DNA of 10,757 bases, taken from Lachnospira sp. UBA5912. Its GTDB lineage: Bacteria; Bacillota; Clostridia; Lachnospirales; Lachnospiraceae. Location: NCBI GenBank assembly GCA_002435585.1, contig DJDY01000160.1, positions 1 to 10,757 on the forward strand, given 5' to 3'. The position numbers and the translations under genes are program-made. This document shows positions 6,365 through 10,757 of the stretch, one piece after another; within the stretch, counting starts at the first letter, position 1; every line of letters begins with the position of its first letter. A model generated the notes under the pieces. That model had not been told where the DNA came from and did no database searches. It saw only the letters and a program-made list of their open reading frames with translations.

Positions 6365-6412
6365 TGCATCCAGATATGGGCTTTATTACAACAAAGAAAG
6401 GCAGGAATTAAC

Positions 6413-7495
6413 ATGGATTGCAGAATAACATTAATTCCAGGAGATGGAATCGGACCAGAGATAGTCACAGAGGCCGTTAAGGTGTTGGATGCTGTGGCAG
6501 TTAAGTATGGTCACAAGTTCGATTATACGAAGATTTTAATGGGAGGATGCTCTATAGATGAGTGTGGGGTACCTCTTACAGATGAGGCAGTAGCCGTCGC
6601 TAAAGCTTCAGATGCAGTGCTTCTAGGTGCTGTAGGTGGAAACGTGGGTAACTCAAGATGGTATGACGTGGCACCTAACCTAAGACCAGAGGCAGGATTG
6701 TTAAAGATTCGTAAGGAACTGGAGTTATTTGCCAACATTCGTCCTGCTTATTTATATAATGAGTTAAAGGCAGCATGCCCACTCAAAGAAGAGATAATCG
6801 GTGATGGTTTCGATATGGTTATAATGAGGGAACTTACTGGTGGTCTTTACTTCGGTAAGAGACATACAGAAGAGGTTGATGGTCTTATGACTGCTGTTGA
6901 TACTCTTACATATAATGAAGAAGAGATTAGAAGAATAGCTATTAAGGGCTTTGAGATAGCTATGAAGAGAAGAAAGAAAGTTACAAGCGTTGATAAGGCT
7001 AATGTACTTGATTCTTCAAGACTCTGGAGAAAGATTGTGCATGAGGTTGCAAAGGATTATCCAGAAGTAGAATTAGAGGATATGCTTGTAGATAACTGTG
7101 CTATGCAGCTTGTTATGAATCCAGTACAGTTTGATGTTATACTTACAGAGAATATGTTTGGTGACATTCTTTCAGATGAAGCTAGTATGATAACAGGTTC
7201 TATCGGTATGTTATCATCAGCAAGCCTTGGTAAGACTAAGTTAGGCTTATATGAGCCAAGCCATGGTTCAGCACCAGATATAGCAGGAAAGAATATAGCT
7301 AACCCTATAGCAACTATCCTTTCAGCAGCTATGATGTTAAGATATTCACTTGATCTTGATAAGGAAGCAGATACTATAGAAGCGGCAGTTGCAACCGTAC
7401 TTAAGGAAGGTTACAGAACAACAGATATATATTCAGAAGGCTGTACTAAGGTTGGAACAGATAAGATGGGCGACCTTATAGCACAGAGAGTATAA
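6413..7495 (+). CDS. leuB: 3-isopropylmalate dehydrogenase
   Basis: Oxidises and decarboxylates (2R,3S)-3-isopropylmalate to 2-oxoisocaproate with NAD+ in leucine synthesis; cytosolic, normally a homodimer. At 360 residues it has the typical length. Seen: [17 protein letters not shown] (9-25); LLGAVGG (70-76); [21 protein letters not shown] (91-111), with substrate arginines expected at 100 and 110; [13 protein letters not shown] (136-148) with Arg139 and Tyr146; [15 protein letters not shown] (192-206) with catalytic Lys195; VDNCAMQLV (226-234) with Asp228; [11 protein letters not shown] (248-258) with metal-site Asp251 and Asp255; and the NAD-type [15 protein letters not shown] (284-298). 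AGGAA upstream precedes the ATG. leuA, leuC and leuD are not adjacent in the window. Next downstream is ilvD, and no clear terminator stands between them. Confidence 0.96.
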   Translation: MDCRITLIPGDGIGPEIVTEAVKVLDAVAVKYGHKFDYTKILMGGCSIDECGVPLTDEAVAVAKASDAVLLGAVGGNVGNSRWYDVAPNLRPEAGLLKIRKELELFANIRPAYLYNELKAACPLKEEIIGDGFDMVIMRELTGGLYFGKRHTEEVDGLMTAVDTLTYNEEEIRRIAIKGFEIAMKRRKKVTSVDKANVLDSSRLWRKIVHEVAKDYPEVELEDMLVDNCAMQLVMNPVQFDVILTENMFGDILSDEASMITGSIGMLSSASLGKTKLGLYEPSHGSAPDIAGKNIANPIATILSAAMMLRYSLDLDKEADTIEAAVATVLKEGYRTTDIYSEGCTKVGTDKMGDLIAQRV

Positions 7496-7537
7496 GTTTA
7501 TATAATATGAATAAATATAATTATAGACAGTAATGAT

Positions 7538-7664
7538 AAATGTTCTCTGGTGGCATAATGTATAAAAGCTGGATAATCAGTGAAGCAGTATAATATATGA
7601 AGGCTTAACGAATAGTGGAATAAGTTATGCAGCCTAAGTAAATATGCGGGTTGAGAGAACATTT
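7538..7664 (+). promoter_or_regulatory. Long-range stem in the ilvD leader
   Basis: AAATGTTCTCT (7538-7548) is the exact reverse complement of AGAGAACATTT (7654-7664), enclosing 105 bases. Inside are shorter complementary pairs: GCATAA (7553-7558) with TTATGC (7625-7630), and AGGCT (7601-7605) with AGCCT (7631-7635). The right arm ends 22 bases before the ribosome binding site AAGGAGA (7687-7693). This resembles a closed multi-helix RNA, but no known riboswitch or T-box consensus is recognised. A small inverted-repeat mobile element is an alternative; no target duplication is seen. The rest of the 7496-7699 gap is AT-rich with no clear promoter. Confidence 0.45.
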
Positions 7665-7699
7665 TAACTTAAAGAATTAGATTTGCAAGGAGAATAATT

Positions 7700-9370
7700 A
7701 TGATAAGTGATAATGCACGAAGCGGTATGCAGCAGGCACCAGCGCGAAGCCTTTTTAATGCACTTGGTTTCACAGCAGAAGAAATGAAGAAGCCTATGAT
7801 TGGTATTGTTAGTTCATATAATGAAATCGTACCAGGTCATATGAATATTGATAAGATTGTAAATGCAGTTAAGTTAGGAGTGGCGGAAGCCGGTGGTGTT
7901 CCAGTAGTATTTCCAGCTATCGCAGTATGTGATGGTATAGCCATGGGACATGTTGGCATGAAGTACTCATTAGTAACAAGAGACTTGATAGCTGATTCAA
8001 CAGAATGTATGGCTATTGCACATCAGTTTGATGGACTTGTTATGGTACCTAACTGCGATAAGAATGTTCCTGGACTTCTTATGGCAGCAGCAAGACTTGA
8101 CCTTCCTACAGTGTTTGTATCAGGTGGTCCTATGCTTGCAGGTCATGTTAAGGGAAAGAAGAGAAGTCTTTCATCTATGTTTGAAGCGGTTGGTTCATAC
8201 GCTGCAGGAACTATGACAGCAGATGATGTACTTGAATTCGAAGAAAAGGTATGTCCTACATGTGGTTCATGTTCAGGCATGTATACAGCTAATTCAATGA
8301 ACTGTCTTACAGAAGCTCTTGGTATGGGACTTCGTGGAAACGGAACAATTCCAGCCGTATATTCAGAGAGAATCAAGCTTGCAAAGCACGCTGGTATGGC
8401 AGTTATGGATATGGTTAATAAGGGTATTACAGCAAGAGATATCATTACAAAGGATTCTATTATGAATGCACTTACTGTTGATATGGCACTTGGATGTTCT
8501 ACTAACAGTATGCTCCATCTTCCAGCTATTGCACATGAGATTGGCTTTGATTTTGATATTAAGTTTGCTAATCCAATAAGTGAAAAGACACCTAATCTTT
8601 GTCATCTTGCGCCAGCAGGTCCTACATATATGGAAGACCTCAATGAAGCAGGTGGTGTATATGCAGTCATGAAGGAGCTTGCAGATATCGGACTCCTTAA
8701 CACAGATTGTATGACAGTATCAGGAAAGACAATCGGCGAGTGTATTGCAACAGCTTATAACAGGGATGAAGAGGTTATAAGACCAGTTGATAATCCATAT
8801 AGCAAGACAGGCGGTCTTGCAGTTCTTTCAGGCAATCTTGCGCCAGATGGTTCAGTTGTTAAGCGTTCAGCAGTTGTTGATGAAATGCTTGTACATGAAG
8901 GACCAGCAAGAGTATTTGATTGTGAAGAGGATGCTATTGCAGCTATCAAGGGTGGAAAGATTGTACCTGGAGATGTAGTTGTTATAAGATATGAGGGTCC
9001 TAAGGGTGGTCCTGGTATGAGAGAAATGCTTAACCCAACATCAGCTATCGCCGGTATGGGACTTGGCTCATCAGTTGCACTTATAACAGATGGACGTTTC
9101 TCAGGTGCCAGCCGTGGTGCATCTATTGGACATGTTTCACCAGAAGCAGCGGTAGGCGGTCCTATAGCTTTAGTAGAAGAAGGCGATATCATAAGCATAG
9201 ATATTCCAGGTCTTAAGCTTGAACTTAAAGTTTCTGATGAGGAACTTGCAGCAAGAAAAGCTAAGTGGCAGCCAAGAGAGCCAAAGGTAACAACAGGTTA
9301 TCTTAAGAGATATGCTTCCATGGTTACATCTGGCAACAGAGGAGCAATATTAAAGACTCCAGAGGCTTAA
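7700..9370 (+). CDS. ilvD: Dihydroxy-acid dehydratase
   Basis: Dehydrates 2,3-dihydroxyisovalerate and 2,3-dihydroxy-3-methylvalerate to the keto-acid precursors of valine, leucine and isoleucine, using an Fe-S cluster and Mg2+. It is cytosolic, with 556 residues, normal for the family. Seen: [13 protein letters not shown] (39-51); [20 protein letters not shown] (76-95); [20 protein letters not shown] (118-137); VSGGPM (140-145); [25 protein letters not shown] (185-209); and GRFSGASRG near the C-terminal third. Candidate cluster ligands are Cys77, Cys119 and Cys191. The position that holds Cys in the PCN motif of many bacteria is Gly46 here (PGH). This [11 protein letters not shown] pattern is that of the archaeal and clostridial subgroup. 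The start is ATG 7700, with AAGGAGA at 7687-7693. It lies between leuB and ilvB in one biosynthetic block. The GAAGGCDG-type fusion partners are absent; it is a normal single-domain IlvD. Confidence 0.96.
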   Translation: MISDNARSGMQQAPARSLFNALGFTAEEMKKPMIGIVSSYNEIVPGHMNIDKIVNAVKLGVAEAGGVPVVFPAIAVCDGIAMGHVGMKYSLVTRDLIADSTECMAIAHQFDGLVMVPNCDKNVPGLLMAAARLDLPTVFVSGGPMLAGHVKGKKRSLSSMFEAVGSYAAGTMTADDVLEFEEKVCPTCGSCSGMYTANSMNCLTEALGMGLRGNGTIPAVYSERIKLAKHAGMAVMDMVNKGITARDIITKDSIMNALTVDMALGCSTNSMLHLPAIAHEIGFDFDIKFANPISEKTPNLCHLAPAGPTYMEDLNEAGGVYAVMKELADIGLLNTDCMTVSGKTIGECIATAYNRDEEVIRPVDNPYSKTGGLAVLSGNLAPDGSVVKRSAVVDEMLVHEGPARVFDCEEDAIAAIKGGKIVPGDVVVIRYEGPKGGPGMREMLNPTSAIAGMGLGSSVALITDGRFSGASRGASIGHVSPEAAVGGPIALVEEGDIISIDIPGLKLELKVSDEELAARKAKWQPREPKVTTGYLKRYASMVTSGNRGAILKTPEA

Positions 9371-9584
9371 TAAGCATATTTACTGTAAAAGAGCAGATGA
9401 AGAAAATGCACAAGAATAAATTGTTTTGTTTGTGACACAGATACATTTTAATAGATTATGTAAAATGTGTCTGTGTAATACGGATATAATTGTGTAATAT
9501 TTTAAATTTGCTCATTTATAGTATATTTAGATGAAATATATTATAAAAGTAGAAATATAAATATAACGAAAGGAAGACCGACTA
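9371..9584. other. Non-coding gap between ilvD and ilvB
   Basis: These 214 AT-rich bases have no gene. They contain the 16-bp hairpin listed separately and several TATAAT-like boxes (for example 9485-9490), none with a -35 match at normal spacing. No classical terminator with a T-run and no T-box consensus was seen, so I cannot tell whether ilvB is co-transcribed with ilvD. Confidence 0.6.
9435..9476. other. 16-bp hairpin in the ilvD-ilvB gap, no U-tract
   Basis: ACACAGATACATTTTA (9435-9450) pairs with TAAAATGTGTCTGTGT (9461-9476) at 15 of 16 positions, the remaining one being a G-U pair in the + strand RNA. The loop is 10 nt. The right arm is followed by AATACGG, and on the other strand the stem is also not followed by T, so it does not look like a terminator in either direction. 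It could be an RNA-processing or stability element, an attenuator part, or an operator. Confidence 0.6.
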
Positions 9585-10757
9585 ATGATATTAAATGGTT
9601 CAGAGATTATAGTTGAATGCTTAAAAGAGCAGGGTGTAGATACTGTATTTGGATACCCAGGTGGAGCTATTCTTAACGTCTATGATGCGTTATATAAGCA
9701 TTCAGATGAAATTACACATATACTTACATCTCATGAGCAGGGTGCTTCACATGCTGCTGATGGTTATGCAAGAGCAACAGGTAAGGTTGGCGTATGCTTT
9801 GCAACATCAGGTCCTGGTGCAACTAATCTTGTAACAGGTATTGCAACAGCAATGATGGATTCTATTCCTATGGTTGCCATAACATGTAATGTTACACTTC
9901 CTCTTCTTGGAAGGGACAGTTTCCAGGAAGTAGATATAGCAGGAATAGTTATGCCTATAACTAAGCACAGCTTTATCGTAAAGGATGTTAAGGATCTTGC
10001 CAATACATTAAGAAGAGCATTCAGAATAGCAAAAGAAGGACGTCCTGGCCCTGTCCTTGTAGATATTACAAAGGATGCGACAGCTAACGAATGTGATTAC
10101 ATAAAGGAAACACCTAAGCCAATAGAAAGAATAACAGATACTATTAAGGAAGAAGATGTTGAGAATGCTGTAGCTATGATTAAGGCAGCAAAGAAACCTT
10201 ATGTATTCGTAGGTGGAGGTGTTATTGCATCTGGAGCATCAGAAGAACTTAAGAAGTTTGTTAAAAAGGTGGATGCACCAGTGTGTGATACACTTATGGG
10301 TAAAGGCGCATTTGATGGCTCAGACCCTCATTATACTGGAATGCTTGGTATGCATGGAACAAAGACATCTAATTTCGGAGTTTCAGAGTGTGACCTTCTT
10401 ATAACAATAGGAGCAAGATTTTCTGACAGAGTTACAGGTAATACTAAAAAGTTTGCGAAGAACGCAAAGATTCTGCAGTTTGATGTAGATGCAGCGGAGA
10501 TTAATAAGAACATACATACAGATGCATCAGTTGTAGGTGATGCACTTGAGATTCTTAAGAGGGTTAATGCCAAGCTTGAGCAGCTTGATCATGCAGATTG
10601 GCTTGCACATCTTAAGGAATATGAAGAAAAGTTCCCTATGAAGTACAGAACAGATGTACTTAACGGACCTTATATTATGGAAAAGATATACGAGATTACT
10701 AATGGCGAGGCTATAATCTCTACAGATGTTGGACAGCATCAGATGTGGGCTGCACAG
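9585..10757 (+). CDS. ilvB: Acetolactate synthase large (catalytic) subunit, 3' end outside window
   Basis: Condenses pyruvate with pyruvate or 2-oxobutyrate, the first committed step of valine/leucine and isoleucine synthesis; uses ThDP, Mg2+ and FAD. The first 391 codons are present and the frame is open to the last base, against a family length of roughly 550-590. Seen: VFGYPGGAILNVYDAL (21-36); HEQGASHAADGYARATG (50-66) with the ThDP-activating Glu51; ATSGPGATNLVTGIATA (73-89); DSFQEVDIAGIVMPITKHSF (111-130); EGRPGPVLVDITKD (151-164); the central FAD-side domain with GMHGT and GARFSDRVTG; and the opening of the C-terminal ThDP domain, STDVGQHQMWAAQ. The ThDP GDG motif lies beyond the window. 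The start ATG 9585 has AAAGGAAG at 9569-9576, 8 bases upstream. The usual ITGQV loop reads ITCNV here. The regulatory subunit (ilvN/ilvH) is not visible. Confidence 0.96.
   Translation, partial: MILNGSEIIVECLKEQGVDTVFGYPGGAILNVYDALYKHSDEITHILTSHEQGASHAADGYARATGKVGVCFATSGPGATNLVTGIATAMMDSIPMVAITCNVTLPLLGRDSFQEVDIAGIVMPITKHSFIVKDVKDLANTLRRAFRIAKEGRPGPVLVDITKDATANECDYIKETPKPIERITDTIKEEDVENAVAMIKAAKKPYVFVGGGVIASGASEELKKFVKKVDAPVCDTLMGKGAFDGSDPHYTGMLGMHGTKTSNFGVSECDLLITIGARFSDRVTGNTKKFAKNAKILQFDVDAAEINKNIHTDASVVGDALEILKRVNAKLEQLDHADWLAHLKEYEEKFPMKYRTDVLNGPYIMEKIYEITNGEAIISTDVGQHQMWAAQ

Noticed and set aside
7549..7560. GGTGGCATAATG as a T-box antiterminator sequence
   Set aside because: It matches only GGTGG-N-A of the T-box consensus, lacks ACCGCG, lies at the wrong end of the leader, and no terminator follows.
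1..10757. CRISPR arrays, tRNA/rRNA genes, transposases, phage or defence genes
   Set aside because: None recognised; the tandem repeats near aroC have no spacers of uniform size and are not CRISPR.

Overview
The window looks like chromosomal DNA from a low-GC, spore-forming Firmicute, most likely a member of the Lachnospiraceae (Clostridia). The reasons are an AT-rich sequence with strong AGGAGG-type ribosome binding sites, A/T-ending codons, a SpoVAF-type spore germination gene, a Gram-positive-type DnaK, and IlvD and Tgt sequences of the clostridial kind. The taxon is an inference from sequence style and not a database match. Every recognised gene lies on the + strand.

Layout. (1) 1-918 is the 3' part of a GerA/SpoVAF-family germination gene, cut by the window edge. 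(2) 919-1227 is a non-coding gap with a 15-bp perfect inverted repeat 120 bp long end to end. (3) 1228-2976 is a DnaK/Hsp70 paralogue without grpE, dnaJ or hrcA beside it, closed by a strong hairpin terminator. (4) 3186-4289 is aroC (chorismate synthase), flanked on both sides by short imperfect tandem repeats (22-24 bp upstream, 25 bp across its stop codon). (5) 4440-5582 is tgt and 5777-6061 is yajC. This is the usual tgt-yajC neighbourhood, but yajC has its own likely promoter and leader, is followed directly by a terminator, and has no secDF after it. (6) 6413-10757 is a branched-chain amino acid block: leuB, ilvD and the first 391 codons of ilvB.

How the genes work together. IlvB makes acetolactate (or acetohydroxybutyrate), IlvD dehydrates the dihydroxy acid to the 2-keto acid of valine or isoleucine, and LeuB carries out the oxidative decarboxylation of the leucine branch. 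AroC makes chorismate for aromatic amino acids. Tgt modifies tRNA, YajC belongs to the Sec translocase periphery, the Hsp70 is a chaperone, and SpoVAF acts in spores. The left two thirds is therefore a housekeeping mosaic and the right third is a biosynthetic cluster.

No phage, transposase, CRISPR array, toxin-antitoxin pair or defence system was seen. The most unusual signals are non-coding. Each of leuB, ilvD and ilvB is preceded by a long gap (about 200-260 bp) holding substantial inverted repeats that are not simple terminators and do not look like T-box leaders. yajC has a leader that can fold in two mutually exclusive ways. The main protein-level oddities are the divergent linker and substrate cleft of the stand-alone DnaK, and a relocated candidate Fe-S cysteine in IlvD.
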